Shown: piece by piece, positions 1 to 9,297 of the stretch
How positions within the stretch are numbered: position 1 is the first letter of the stretch
Layout: each line of letters begins with the position of its first letter
Notes under the pieces: model-generated
What the model was told of the DNA's origin: nothing
The model's database searches: none
The model's input: only the letters and a program-made list of their open reading frames with translations
Origin: Holophagaceae bacterium
GTDB lineage: Bacteria > Acidobacteriota > Holophagae > Holophagales > Holophagaceae
NCBI GenBank assembly: GCA_016710635.1
Contig: JADJVL010000019.1
Location: 1-64,000 of the forward strand
DNA: 64,000 nt
Direction of reading: 5' to 3'
Position numbers and translations under genes: made by a program

Positions 1-1
1 T

Positions 2-3000
2 CCCCACATCTTCGAGCGCCTCGGCTGTCGCATCCTCCATCTCCTGCCACTGGCCCCGGTGCCCACGACCTACGCCCGGTTCGGCGGCCTCGGCAGTCCC
101 TACGCGGCCCTCGACCTGACGGCCATCGATCCCGCCCTGGTGGAGTTCGACGGGCGGACCACCGCCGAAGACCAGTTCCGGGAGCTCGCGGACGCGGTGC
201 ATGCCCGGGACGGCATGCTCTTTCTCGATCTCGTGGCCAACCACACCGGCTGGGGCTCCCGATTGATGGAACAGCACCCGGACTGGTTCCAGCGCGAAGC
301 CGACGGCCGCTTCCGGAGCCCCGGCGCGTGGGGCGTGGTGTGGGGCGATCTGGTGGAGCTGAAGGACGACTCCCTGGGCTACTGGGAAGTCCTGGCGGAG
401 GCCCTGCTCACCTGGTGCCGCCGGGGGGTCGACGGCTACCGCTGCGACGCGGGCTACATGGTGCCCCTGGCGGCCTGGCAGTTCGTCCAGGCCAAGGTCC
501 GCCGTGAATTCCCGGACACGGTCTTCCTCCTCGAGGGCCTGGGCGGAGCCTGGGAGGCCACGGAAACCCTGCTGACGGACGGCGGCATGCAGTGGGCCTA
601 TTCGGAACTGTTCCAGAACCACAGCGGAGACCAGGTCTCCGGGTACCTCGATCACGCGTTCCGGCAGGCCGGCCGCGTCGGTCCCCTGGTCCACTACAGC
701 GAGACCCACGACAATCCGCGTCTCGCCGCCCGCGGCGCCCGCTGGGCCCTCCTGCGCCACCGCCTGTGCGCCCTCGCCAGCGAAAGCGGTGCCTTCGGCT
801 ACGCCTGCGGCGCCGAATGGCTCGCGGAGGAAAAGCTCGACGTGCACGGCCTCACCTCCCTCGCCTGGGGCCGCGAGCCCAACCTCGTGGCGGACCTGGG
901 CCGGCTGGCGGACCTGCTGGCCCGGCACCCGTGCTTCCTCGACGGCGCGCACCTCCGCCGCCTCAGCCCCGAAGGCTCCCAGATCCTGGCCTTCGAGAGG
1001 TGCTCCAGCGAAGGCCTGGACCGCTGCCTCGTGCTGGCGAACCTGGCTCCTGATGCGGCAGGATCGGTGCGGTTGCCCCTGGGGGAGGCCGGATGGCTGG
1101 AGGCCTGCGGCACGGATCTGCTGGGGCAGCCGCCCCCCGGGTTCGCGGCCGGGAGCCAAGGCGTCCTCGTCGAGCTCGGCCCGGGGGCGGTCTACTGCCT
1201 AGCTGAGGGGCCCGAACCGCGGGGATTGGGCGGCGCGGCCTATCGCCAGCGGCGCGCCCTCGCCGCCTGGGCCTGCCAGCAGCTCGCCGCGTCGTTCCCG
1301 GTGGAATCCTGGGGCCCATTTGACTGGCGGGCCCTGGGCGAATGGGTGGGCCGGAATCCCGAAGGCTTTCTCGGCGGACTCGGTAGCGTCGAGGCCGTGC
1401 CCTTGGCCAAGGGGCTGCTGGACGCCCTGGAGCGCGCCGCCGGGAGCGCGGCCTATCCGACCATACGGATCTGGGAGGCCTCGGACCTGCGCCGGGAAGT
1501 GCCGGTGCCCCCCGGCCACTGGGTCCTGTTCCGGGATCCGGGCCCCTTCCGCATCTCCCTGCGCGGCGGTGGCCACGCCCTCCACCTCCGTTCCATCCAC
1601 GCCGACCATGGCCACATCGCAGCGCTGCCACCCTCGGAGGGCCGGTCCGTCGAAGTCCTCGAGGTGGAACTGCACCGCCTGGGCCGGGACGACCGGCGTC
1701 ACCGGGGACGGATCCGCTGCCTGGCGACGCGCCCTTCGGCACCTGCCTTCGCCCGGGAGGGCCTGGTGCTCCTGACCAACGGCCGCGGCGCCATGGCGCG
1801 GCTCCAGGCGGACCTGGGCCGCGTCGCGTCCAAGTACGACTGCCTCCTCGCCGCGAACCTGGATCCGGAGCGCCCCTGCGACCGCCACGTGCTGGCGAAG
1901 CGTGCCCGGGTCTGGGTGAACGTGGACGGCTTCCTCACCGCGCTGGACGGCTCGAACCTCCTTGAGATCGACCCGGGCCCTCCCGCCCGTTGGTCCTTCC
2001 TCGCCAACGCCGGGGACGGACGCCGGGTTCCCTTGGGGCTGGAGGCCGACATACTCCAGGGCCGGAACGCCGTGCGCCTGCGCTTCGACCGGGGCTCCGG
2101 GGAGGCGGACGCGCCGGCCTCCGTCACTCTGACCGTGCGCCTGGATCTGGAGGACCGCTCCTTCCACGGGGAGACGGCCTCCTCCCCGGACCTGGACCGG
2201 CACTGGAACCGGTCGCTCCACCCGCACGAGGACGGCCGCGGCTTCGCGTTCCAGCCGGCACCGGACCGCGGGCTCCAGGTCCGGTGTTCCGCCGGGTCCT
2301 TCCATCCGGAACCGGAGTGGTGCCTGGGCATCGAACATCCCCTCGAGAGGGAGCGTGGCCTGCGGGACCGCGGTGACGCATGGAGCCCGGGCTGGTTCGA
2401 GGTCTCCCTTCCGGAGGGCGGCTCGGCGGAGCTGGTCCTCGGCACGGAACTTCAAGAGCCTTCGGAACAGCTGGCCCGGGCCTCCTCGGTGGAGGGCTTC
2501 GGCGAGCGCCTGGAACGGGCCCTCGAGGTCTTCCTTGTGGCCAGGGGAGAGGACCGCTCCATCATCGCGGGCTATCCCTGGTTCCTCGACTGGGGCCGCG
2601 ACGCGGCGGTGGTCGCGCGGGGCCTTCTCGCCGGGCGCCTCGCCGCCAAGGCGCTCCCGGTTCTGCGCACCCTGGGCGCCGCAGAGCGCGATGGCTCCCT
2701 GCCCAACCAGCTCGGCGTCGAAGGGGACCGCGTGACGTCCGACGCCCCCCTCTGGTTCGCCCTGGCCTGCGAGGAGGCCGCCGGGGTGCTCGGGCCCGGC
2801 ACCTGGGACACGCGGCTGCCCGGTGGCCGCAGCCTGCGGGACGCGGTGGCGTCCATCGGCCGGGCCCACATCCATGGCACCGCCTCCGGCGCCCGCCTGG
2901 ACCCGGCCTCCGGACTCGTGTGGAGTCCGGCCCGGCACACCTGGATGGACACCGGCTTCCCGGCCTGCACCCCGCGGGAGGGCTATCCCATCGAGCTGCA

Positions 3001-3655
3001 GTTCCTCTGGCTCCGCCTGCTGCGGCAGCTGGCCCGCCTGGGGACGCCGCCGGTGGACGAAGGCTGGGCGGACCTCGCCGCCCGGTGCGAAGCCAGTCTC
3101 GATCTGTACTGGATGGAGGCGGAAGGCTGGTGCGCGGACGTGCTGGAAGGACCCGCGGGGCGGCCCGCCTCGCAAGCGACGGTGGATGGCCGCCTGCGCC
3201 CCAACCAGCTGCTGGGCATCGGCCTCGGCTGCCTGCGCGGCGACCGGGCCCGGCGGATGGTGGAGGCCGCGACCCGGCATCTCCTGGTGCCCGGCGGCCT
3301 GCGCAGCCTGGCCCCACTTGAGCATTCAGGCCTGCCCTACGCCGGTCGCTACGCCGGCGACGAGGACCGCCAGCGGAAGCCCGCCTACCACAACGGCACC
3401 GCCTGGGTCTGGTGGCTGCCCATCTACGCCGAGGCCCTGGCGGCCGCCTGGGGTTTCGAACCCGCGGCGGTGGCCGCGGCCCGGGCGCACCTCGGGGACC
3501 TGGCGGCGCTCCTGGACACCGGCTGCCTGGGGCAGTTGCCGGAACTCCTCGACGGGGACGCGCCCCACACACCCCGCGGCTGCGATGCCCAGGCCTGGAG
3601 CGTGAGCGAGTCCCTGCGGGTCTGGCGGCGGCTGAAAGCCGCCGGGTCCCGGTGA
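2..3655 (+). CDS. Glycogen debranching enzyme, GH13 domain plus C-terminal debranching domain (5' partial)
   Basis: The reading frame is open from base 2, and the residues before the GTG at 59 already look like a GH13 barrel, so the true start lies outside the window. Counting from that GTG, the GH13 catalytic residues are visible: nucleophile Asp130 in DGYRCDAG, acid Glu159 in FLLEG, and Asp218 in SETHDN. A glucosidase-type glycogen-debranching domain fills the C-terminal part from about residue 830. It has the WMDT, ELQFLW and YHNGTAWVWW motifs and the family's terminal DGDAPHTPRGCDAQAWS block, which ends just before the stop. The combined transferase-like and glucosidase-like halves fit cytoplasmic removal of glycogen branches. 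It runs convergent to arsS with only 13 bases between them. Family assignment is strong. Which half is active on which linkage is inference. Confidence 0.9.
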   Translation, partial: PHIFERLGCRILHLLPLAPVPTTYARFGGLGSPYAALDLTAIDPALVEFDGRTTAEDQFRELADAVHARDGMLFLDLVANHTGWGSRLMEQHPDWFQREADGRFRSPGAWGVVWGDLVELKDDSLGYWEVLAEALLTWCRRGVDGYRCDAGYMVPLAAWQFVQAKVRREFPDTVFLLEGLGGAWEATETLLTDGGMQWAYSELFQNHSGDQVSGYLDHAFRQAGRVGPLVHYSETHDNPRLAARGARWALLRHRLCALASESGAFGYACGAEWLAEEKLDVHGLTSLAWGREPNLVADLGRLADLLARHPCFLDGAHLRRLSPEGSQILAFERCSSEGLDRCLVLANLAPDAAGSVRLPLGEAGWLEACGTDLLGQPPPGFAAGSQGVLVELGPGAVYCLAEGPEPRGLGGAAYRQRRALAAWACQQLAASFPVESWGPFDWRALGEWVGRNPEGFLGGLGSVEAVPLAKGLLDALERAAGSAAYPTIRIWEASDLRREVPVPPGHWVLFRDPGPFRISLRGGGHALHLRSIHADHGHIAALPPSEGRSVEVLEVELHRLGRDDRRHRGRIRCLATRPSAPAFAREGLVLLTNGRGAMARLQADLGRVASKYDCLLAANLDPERPCDRHVLAKRARVWVNVDGFLTALDGSNLLEIDPGPPARWSFLANAGDGRRVPLGLEADILQGRNAVRLRFDRGSGEADAPASVTLTVRLDLEDRSFHGETASSPDLDRHWNRSLHPHEDGRGFAFQPAPDRGLQVRCSAGSFHPEPEWCLGIEHPLERERGLRDRGDAWSPGWFEVSLPEGGSAELVLGTELQEPSEQLARASSVEGFGERLERALEVFLVARGEDRSIIAGYPWFLDWGRDAAVVARGLLAGRLAAKALPVLRTLGAAERDGSLPNQLGVEGDRVTSDAPLWFALACEEAAGVLGPGTWDTRLPGGRSLRDAVASIGRAHIHGTASGARLDPASGLVWSPARHTWMDTGFPACTPREGYPIELQFLWLRLLRQLARLGTPPVDEGWADLAARCEASLDLYWMEAEGWCADVLEGPAGRPASQATVDGRLRPNQLLGIGLGCLRGDRARRMVEAATRHLLVPGGLRSLAPLEHSGLPYAGRYAGDEDRQRKPAYHNGTAWVWWLPIYAEALAAAWGFEPAAVAAARAHLGDLAALLDTGCLGQLPELLDGDAPHTPRGCDAQAWSVSESLRVWRRLKAAGSR

Positions 3656-3668
3656 AGGCCGGGCCGGC

Positions 3669-4721
3669 TCAGGCCGTGGCCCCTCCGCAGCTGGAGCCCT
3701 GCCCCGCCGTGCAGCCCAGGCAGTGGTTGGCGATGCGGACCGGACGGCCGTCCATGAGCTCGCGCCGGTAGTCGAAGATGGTCCTGGATTCGGCCGGGGC
3801 CACTTCCAGCTCCAGCATCTGGTTGAAGTCGCAGTCGTAGAGGCGGCCGTCCCATCCGACGCTGAGTGTGTTGCGGCACATGAGGCCCTGGACGGCCGCG
3901 GGATTGAAGGCCGCGCTAAGCCGCTCCATGTAGGCCGCGTGGTTCCCGCTGGCCAGCAGGTACTCGAGGAAGCGGTTGATGGGCATGTTGGCGAGCTCGA
4001 TGAGGCGGGTGAACTCGATGCCGTGGTGGCGCCGCAGCAGGGCCCGGAAGCGCGCCTCGGCGCTGCTTTGCGGAGGCGGCAGGAAGGCGCCGCTGGGATT
4101 GCTCATCAGGGTCAGCTCGAGTCCCGTGTCCGGCCGGCCGTAGCCCAGGGCGTTGAGCCGCTTCAGGGCGGTCAGGCTCTTGTCGAAGACGCCGCCGCCC
4201 CGCTGGGCGTCGGTCTGGGCGGCGTTCACCGCCGGGAGGGAGGCCACGATGTGGACCCGCCGCTCCGCGAGGAATTCCGCGAGGCCCCGCTGGGAATCCA
4301 GGAGCAGCACCGAGAGGTTGCAGCGATCGATGACCTCCGGGACGCCCAGGCGCCGCACCTCGTCCACGAAGCGCCGGAAGTGGGGATTCAGTTCCGGCGC
4401 GCCGCCGGTGATGTCCACGGTGCGGGGCTTCAATTCCGCGATGACCGACAGGCAGGCCTGGAAGGTGGGCCAGTCCATGTTCTCGTCGGTCTTCAGGGGC
4501 CCCGCGTCCACGTGGCAGTGGTGGCAGGTCTGATTGCAGAGCTTGCCCACATTGATCTGGAACACGGTTGTGGGTTCCGCCCGGAGGGCGGGCAGCCCCG
4601 CGCGGCGCAGATGGGCGTCGAAGGCTTCGACGGAGGCCTCCTCCAGCCGCCGCAGCTGCTCGGCGACCTCCAGCTTCGGAGGCCGCGGTTCGAGGATCAC
4701 TTCGGCGCTGGAGGATTCCAT
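3669..4721 (-). CDS. arsS: Arsenosugar biosynthesis radical SAM protein ArsS
   Basis: A 350-residue radical SAM enzyme. The CxxxCxxC cluster motif is Cys62, Cys66 and Cys69 in LCNQTCHHCH, followed by the ITGGAPELN segment that lies near the SAM site. The C-terminal third carries further conserved cysteines (MCRNTLSVG..YDCDFNQ and CLGC..GSSCGG) typical of the ArsS family, which acts in making arsenosugars from methylated arsenic. The frame is open further upstream, but the ATG at 4721 is chosen because the protein begins there like family members and because upstream codons would overlap the next gene. That gene ends five bases before the start, so the two are almost certainly one transcript. 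No arsM or arsR is present in the window. Confidence 0.9.
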   Translation of the reverse strand: MESSSAEVILEPRPPKLEVAEQLRRLEEASVEAFDAHLRRAGLPALRAEPTTVFQINVGKLCNQTCHHCHVDAGPLKTDENMDWPTFQACLSVIAELKPRTVDITGGAPELNPHFRRFVDEVRRLGVPEVIDRCNLSVLLLDSQRGLAEFLAERRVHIVASLPAVNAAQTDAQRGGGVFDKSLTALKRLNALGYGRPDTGLELTLMSNPSGAFLPPPQSSAEARFRALLRRHHGIEFTRLIELANMPINRFLEYLLASGNHAAYMERLSAAFNPAAVQGLMCRNTLSVGWDGRLYDCDFNQMLELEVAPAESRTIFDYRRELMDGRPVRIANHCLGCTAGQGSSCGGATA

Positions 4722-4726
4722 CGGAG

Positions 4727-5056
4727 CTACATGGACAGCTTGTCGGCGTGGCGCTGCATCTGCACGCCATGCACGAGGGTGGCGCCGCCGCGGATGGCGC
4801 AGGCCACGTGCACCGCCTCCATCTGCTCCGCCTTGGAGCAGCCCTGCTCCAGGGTCGTCGCCGCGTAGGCCTCGATGCAGTAGGGGCATTGCACCGCGTG
4901 GGCCACGGCGAGGGCGATGAGGGCCTTTTCCCGGGCCGTCAGCGCCCCTTCCTCGAAAACCTTGCCGTAGTAGTCGAAGAAGGCCTTGGCGAGCTCGGGG
5001 GCGTCCTTGGCGATGCCAGGGAATTTGGCGAGGTCGCCGGCTTCATAGTGGCTCAT
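4727..5056 (-). CDS. Arsenosugar biosynthesis-associated peroxidase-like (AhpD/CMD fold) protein
   Basis: A 109-residue protein of the carboxymuconolactone decarboxylase/AhpD fold, with the redox CxxC as Cys57-Pro-Tyr-Cys60 followed by helix IEAYAATTLEQG. Small AhpD-like proteins of this type are regularly encoded directly in front of arsS, and that is the arrangement here (first gene of the pair, five-base gap). The likely job is redox protection or thiol chemistry during arsenosugar formation. The precise reaction is not established by the sequence. It is divergent from coaD, with a 104-base intergenic region that should hold both promoters. Confidence 0.87.
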   Translation of the reverse strand: MSHYEAGDLAKFPGIAKDAPELAKAFFDYYGKVFEEGALTAREKALIALAVAHAVQCPYCIEAYAATTLEQGCSKAEQMEAVHVACAIRGGATLVHGVQMQRHADKLSM

Positions 5057-5160
5057 GGCGTCTCCGGGGAATGGGATGAGGGTAGCCGCCCGGTCCCGTC
5101 CCGACCTGACAAAGGACCTCGACTTGCGGGTAGTCTGGTCCCGACTCCCCGGAGAAACCT

Positions 5161-5643
5161 TTGCGCACCGGCATCTATCCCGGCTCCTTCGATCCCGTGA
5201 CCATGGGCCACTGGGACGTGATCCTGCGGGCGGAAAAGCTGGTGGACCGGCTCATCGTGGCGGTGCTGCACAACCCGGCCAAGCAGGGCGCCTTCTCCGT
5301 GGAGGAGCGGGTGGGCTTCCTGAGGGAGCTCGTGGCGCCCCTGCCCAACATCGAGGTGACCAGCTTCCACGGCCTGCTGGTGGACTACGCCAAGCAGATG
5401 GAGGCCAGCTTCATCGTCCGCGGCGTCCGGGCCTTCAGCGACTTCGAATACGAATTCCAGATGGCCCTCATGAACCGCAAGCTGGCGCCGGACCTGGAGA
5501 CCGTCTTCCTCATGCCCAAGGAGAAATACTCCGCCGTGAGCTCGCGGCTGGTGCGGGAGATCGGCGGCATGGGCGGCAATCTGTCGGATCTGGTGCCGGA
5601 AAGCCTGCGGGAGCGCATCGCGGCGAAATTGCTGCAGGGCTGA
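5161..5643 (+). CDS. coaD: Phosphopantetheine adenylyltransferase
   Basis: A 160-residue nucleotidyltransferase of normal CoaD length that converts 4'-phosphopantetheine and ATP to dephospho-CoA, the penultimate step of CoA synthesis. The nucleotide-binding motif GIYPGSFDPVTMGH is at residues 4-17, and the second motif YSAVSSRLVRE is near residue 125. The start codon is TTG, supported by a GGAG six bases upstream and by the family N-terminus beginning exactly there. A possible promoter lies at CTGACA (5106) and TAGTCT (5131), but the 19-base spacing is long and I give it little weight. It converges on the ALDH gene with 13 bases between the stops. Confidence 0.95.
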   Translation: MRTGIYPGSFDPVTMGHWDVILRAEKLVDRLIVAVLHNPAKQGAFSVEERVGFLRELVAPLPNIEVTSFHGLLVDYAKQMEASFIVRGVRAFSDFEYEFQMALMNRKLAPDLETVFLMPKEKYSAVSSRLVREIGGMGGNLSDLVPESLRERIAAKLLQG

Positions 5644-5656
5644 GGGCGACCCTCCC

Positions 5657-8032
5657 TCACTCCCCGTAAGGGATCCAGATGTTCTTCACTTCGGTCGCAT
5701 GCCGCAGGAACTCGCGGCCTTCGCCGGCGGCCCCGAGCCAGTCACGGCGGGTCCACTCGGTCCAGGTGCGCTTCATGTTGGCGGCGGCGGCCCGCTCCAC
5801 GGCCAGGGCGCCGGCCTGGGAACCGAAGTGCCAGACGCCATCCACGTCGTCGTGCTCCGCCAGCACCTTCGCCAGGGCCTCCTTGTCGCCGGTGACGATG
5901 TTCACCACGCCGCCTGGCAGGTCCGAGGTCTCCAGCACGGAATAGAAGTCCGTGGCCGCGAGGGGATGGGCCTGGGAAGGCAGCGCGACGACCGTGTTGC
6001 CCATGGCGATGGCCGGGGCCACCAGGGAGACGAAGCCCAGCAGGGGGAACTCCTCCGGGCAGGCCAGGCCCAGGACGCCGATGGGCTCGTTCATGGCGAG
6101 GGCCACGCCGCGGATGGGCACGTTGTGCACCGCGCCGTCGTACTTGTCCGCCCAGGCGCCGTAGGTGAAGAGGCGCGAGATGGAGGCTTCCACCTCAGCC
6201 TTCGCGGCCGCGGCGCAGATGCTGGTCATGGCCTGGAGCCGCCGGGCGAAGCCATCGCCGCGGGCCGACAGGTTCTCGGCGATGTAGTACAGGATCTGGG
6301 CACGGAGATGGCCGGTGCTGCGGCCCCAGCCCTCGGCGGCGTGGGCGGCCTCCACGGCGTTGCGGAGGTCCTTGCGGTTGCCCTCGCCCACCTCGCCGAC
6401 GGTGCGGCCACCGGCGCCCTTCACCGGCAGGCTGTAGCCCGAGTCAGGCCTCGCCTGCTTGCCGCCGATGAAGAGCTTGGCGGTGCGGTCCATGGGAGGC
6501 AGCTCGCCTTCCGCCGGGGCCTCCCAGGCGAAGGGCTCCGTGGCCGCTTCCGGCCGGGGCGCCTGCGCCGGATGGGCCTTGAGGTATTCCCACATGCCTT
6601 CGCGGCCACCCTCCCTACCGAAGCCCGATTCCCGGTAGCCGCCAAAACCCGCGGAGGCGTCGAACTGGTTGGTGCAGTTGATCCACACCACGCCGGCCTT
6701 CACCTTTGGCGCGATGTCGAGGGCCAGGTTGATGTTTTCGGTCCAGACGCTGGCGGCGAGGCCGTAGGGCGTGTTGTTGGCGAGGGCCACCGCCTCCGCC
6801 GGCGTGCGGAAGCTCATGGCCACCAGCACCGGCCCGAAGATCTCCACCTGCGCCAGCAGCGCGGAAGGCCCGATGCCGGAGACCAGGGTCGGCGGGTAGA
6901 AGCAGCCCTCCGCGGGCACGGCCCAGGAAGGCTGCCAGATGGTGCCGCCCTCCTCCATCCCTTGGGCCATGAGGCCCTGGATGCGGGCCAGCTGCTCCGG
7001 CGCGACGATGGCGCCCATGTCCACGCACTTGTCCAGGGGCGAGCCCACCCGCAGCTTTTCCATGCGGGCGCGGAGCTTGGCCAGCAGTGCGGTTTCGATG
7101 CCCTCCTGCACGAGGAGGCGCGAACCCGCGCAACAGACCTGGCCCTGGTTGAACCAGATGGCGTCCACCACGCCCTCCACCACGCTGTCCAGGTCCGCGT
7201 CCTCGAAGACGAGAAAGGGGCTCTTGCCGCCGAGTTCCAGGCTCAGTTTCTTGCCCGTGCCGGCGGTGGCGACGCGGATGGCGCGGCCGACGTCCGTGGA
7301 ACCCGTGAAGGCGATCTTGTCGATGCCCGGGTGGGCCACCATCAGCTTGCCCGTCTCGCCATCGCCGGTGACGAGGTTGAGCACGCCCGGAGGCAGGCCC
7401 GCCTCGACGGCGAGTTCCGCGAAGGCCAGGGCCGAAAGAGGCGTGTATTCCGCGGGCTTGAGGAGTACCGTGTTGCCCGCCGCCAGGGCCGGCGCGATCT
7501 TCCAGGCCAGCATGAGGAGGGGGAAGTTCCAGGGGATGATCTGGCCGACGACGCCCACCGGCCCGTAGCCCGGGAACTCGCCCTCGGCGAGCTGGGCCCA
7601 GCCCGCGTGGTGGTAGAAATGGCGGGCGACGAGCGGGATGTCGATGTCCCGGCTCTCCCGGATGGGCTTGCCGTTGTTCAGGGATTCGAGCACCGCCAGC
7701 AGGCGGGAGTGCTTCTGCACCGCGCGGGCCAGGGCGTAGAGGTGGCGCGCCCGGGCGTGGCCCGGAAGGGCCGCCCAGGCGGGCTGGGCCTTGCGCGCGG
7801 CCGCCACCGCCCGGTCGATGTCCGCCGTGCCGGCCTGGGCCACTTTGGCGAGGGCCTTGTTGGTGGAGGGATCCATGACCTCGAAGGCGGCTCCGTCGGC
7901 GGCCGGAGACCAGGCTCCGTCGATGCAGAGGCCGAAGCCGCCAGCGTGGACCTTGATCCAGTCCAGGGCCGGCGTGGTGGTCTCCGGCGCGGGACCGTAC
8001 TCCAGGGTTTCAAAAATGGATTTCACGGACAT
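5657..8032 (-). CDS. ALDH16-type aldehyde dehydrogenase with second, non-catalytic ALDH domain
   Basis: A 791-residue protein with a complete N-terminal aldehyde dehydrogenase. IIPWNFPL is the cofactor-site motif, Glu267 in LELGGKSP is the general base, and Cys300 in GQVCCAG is the catalytic thiol. From about residue 510 a second ALDH-like region follows, with recognisable NAD-domain segments (EPIGVLGLACPEEFPLLG, AIAMGNTVVALPS) but no GQxC thiol motif. That architecture matches the ALDH16 family. An AAGGA ribosome site lies six bases before the ATG. The gene lies downstream of deoC on the same strand with a 130-base gap holding a structured repeat. DERA releases acetaldehyde from deoxyribose 5-phosphate, so this enzyme plausibly oxidises that acetaldehyde. 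The partnership is inferred from context. Confidence 0.88.
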   Translation of the reverse strand: MSVKSIFETLEYGPAPETTTPALDWIKVHAGGFGLCIDGAWSPAADGAAFEVMDPSTNKALAKVAQAGTADIDRAVAAARKAQPAWAALPGHARARHLYALARAVQKHSRLLAVLESLNNGKPIRESRDIDIPLVARHFYHHAGWAQLAEGEFPGYGPVGVVGQIIPWNFPLLMLAWKIAPALAAGNTVLLKPAEYTPLSALAFAELAVEAGLPPGVLNLVTGDGETGKLMVAHPGIDKIAFTGSTDVGRAIRVATAGTGKKLSLELGGKSPFLVFEDADLDSVVEGVVDAIWFNQGQVCCAGSRLLVQEGIETALLAKLRARMEKLRVGSPLDKCVDMGAIVAPEQLARIQGLMAQGMEEGGTIWQPSWAVPAEGCFYPPTLVSGIGPSALLAQVEIFGPVLVAMSFRTPAEAVALANNTPYGLAASVWTENINLALDIAPKVKAGVVWINCTNQFDASAGFGGYRESGFGREGGREGMWEYLKAHPAQAPRPEAATEPFAWEAPAEGELPPMDRTAKLFIGGKQARPDSGYSLPVKGAGGRTVGEVGEGNRKDLRNAVEAAHAAEGWGRSTGHLRAQILYYIAENLSARGDGFARRLQAMTSICAAAAKAEVEASISRLFTYGAWADKYDGAVHNVPIRGVALAMNEPIGVLGLACPEEFPLLGFVSLVAPAIAMGNTVVALPSQAHPLAATDFYSVLETSDLPGGVVNIVTGDKEALAKVLAEHDDVDGVWHFGSQAGALAVERAAAANMKRTWTEWTRRDWLGAAGEGREFLRHATEVKNIWIPYGE

Positions 8033-8077
8033 GGCGCTTCCTTGCTTGCGAGTCAGAGATGGGCGGAGCGATCAGAT

Positions 8078-8156
8078 GCGGGGGACAAGCTCGGCTTGGC
8101 CCCCGCATGGGGAGCACGAGGGGGACGCAGAGGCCGCGCAAGCGGCCGGGCGGTCC
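8078..8156 (-). repeat. Two-hairpin intergenic repeat, copy 1 (3' of deoC)
   Basis: Read on the minus strand it begins seven bases after the deoC stop with GGACCGCCC, then a hairpin with arms GGCCGC and GCGGCC. The unpaired stretch TCTGCGTCCCCCTCGTG follows, then a second hairpin with arms GCGGGGG/CCCCCGC and CAAGC/GCTTG. Copy 2 at 27219 shares the same blocks in the same order and also starts just after a stop codon on the sense strand. It may act as a terminator or a 3' stability element. There is no T-run after the second hairpin in this copy. Confidence 0.7.
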
Positions 8157-8162
8157 CCCTCG

Positions 8163-9188
8163 TCATGGACTAGGCTGGCGGTAGGCCGCGGCGTAGCGGC
8201 CGGTGGCGAAGTGCTCGAGCTGCCGCTCGATGTCCGTGAGGAGGCCGCTGGCGCCGAAGCGGAAGAGGTCCGGCTTCAGCCATTCGTCGCCGAGTTCCTC
8301 CTTCATGAGGAACATCCATTCCAGGGAGGACTTGGCCGCGCGGATGCCGCCGGCGGGCTTGAAGCCCACCTTGAAGCCCGTGGCCTCCAGGTGGGCGCGC
8401 ACCATGCGGGCCATGACGAGGCCCACGGGCAGGGTCGCGTTGGTGGGTTCCTTGCCGGTGGAGGTCTTGATGAAGTCCGCGCCGGCCTGCATGGACACGA
8501 GGCTGGCCCGAGCGATGTTGGTGAGCGTCGCCAGTTCGCCGGTGCCCAGGATGACCTTCATGTGGGCCTCGCCGCAGGCCTCGCGGAAGGCGCGCACCTC
8601 GTCGTAGAGGGCCTCCCAATCGCCGCGGAGGACGAGGCCGCGGGTGATGACGATGTCGATCTCCTTGGCACCGTCTGCGATTGAGGCGTGGATCTCCGCG
8701 AGGCGCTCCTTCATGGGGCTCAGCCCCGCGGGAAAGCCCGTGGACACGGCGGCCACGGGGACGCCGGAGCCTTCGAGGGCCTTCACCGCCGTGGCCACCA
8801 GACCGTGGTAGACGCAGACCGCGCCGGTGGTGATGCCCAGCTCCGCGGCGCCCAGGGCCTCCAGGAGGTCCTGACGAACCGGGTTGCGGGCCTTGGCACA
8901 GAGGCGGCGCACGTTGCCCGGCGTGTCATCACCGGAAAGAGTCGTCAGATCCATCAGCGTGATGGCCCGCAGCAGCCAGGCCGCCTGCCAGGCCTTCTTG
9001 ACGGTGCGGCGCCCCGGCAGGGAGCCCACCCGGCGCTCCACGGCGCTGCGGTTGATGCGGATGGCCCGCACCGGGTCCAGGTCGAAGGGATGGATGGGAT
9101 TCCGTGCGTGGGCTGCGGGGAGGACGCCGCCGGCCGCTCCGGGACCCGCCGCTTCCACGGGGGAATCGACAGGACTGGCCACCCTCAT
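8163..9188 (-). CDS. deoC: Deoxyribose-phosphate aldolase (long form)
   Basis: A 341-residue class I aldolase that cleaves 2-deoxyribose 5-phosphate to glyceraldehyde 3-phosphate and acetaldehyde. The Schiff-base lysine is in FIKTSTGKEP and the second lysine is in FKPAGGIR, both standard for DERA. It carries an N-terminal extension of roughly 90 residues before the barrel, as in the longer DeoC proteins. The ATG at 9188 is preferred over an in-frame GTG two codons earlier, because that GTG lies inside the GGAGGT ribosome-binding sequence. It is followed by the ALDH16-type gene, with which it forms a plausible deoxyribose catabolic pair. Confidence 0.93.
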   Translation of the reverse strand: MRVASPVDSPVEAAGPGAAGGVLPAAHARNPIHPFDLDPVRAIRINRSAVERRVGSLPGRRTVKKAWQAAWLLRAITLMDLTTLSGDDTPGNVRRLCAKARNPVRQDLLEALGAAELGITTGAVCVYHGLVATAVKALEGSGVPVAAVSTGFPAGLSPMKERLAEIHASIADGAKEIDIVITRGLVLRGDWEALYDEVRAFREACGEAHMKVILGTGELATLTNIARASLVSMQAGADFIKTSTGKEPTNATLPVGLVMARMVRAHLEATGFKVGFKPAGGIRAAKSSLEWMFLMKEELGDEWLKPDLFRFGASGLLTDIERQLEHFATGRYAAAYRQPSP

Positions 9189-9297
9189 GTGCACCTCCGG
9201 AATCGTCGCGATCCCCTTGGGCTGGACCAGGCTGTCCCACGGATCGGGTGCCGTCCATTCTTGGGTGCCGGACCCGGGTTGTCCACTCCCGGAGCTT

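Noticed and set aside
1199..3325. 708-codon antisense open frame inside the debranching enzyme
   Set aside because: Antisense shadow of a well-conserved gene; no start context or domain.
5640..5662. Terminator between coaD and the ALDH gene
   Set aside because: A short GAGGG/CCCTC pairing exists but no T-run follows; it is too weak to list.
5699..8173. Very long open frame antisense to the ALDH16-type gene
   Set aside because: It is a high-GC shadow: the product is low complexity in His, Gly and Arg with no family pattern, and the other strand encodes a full enzyme.
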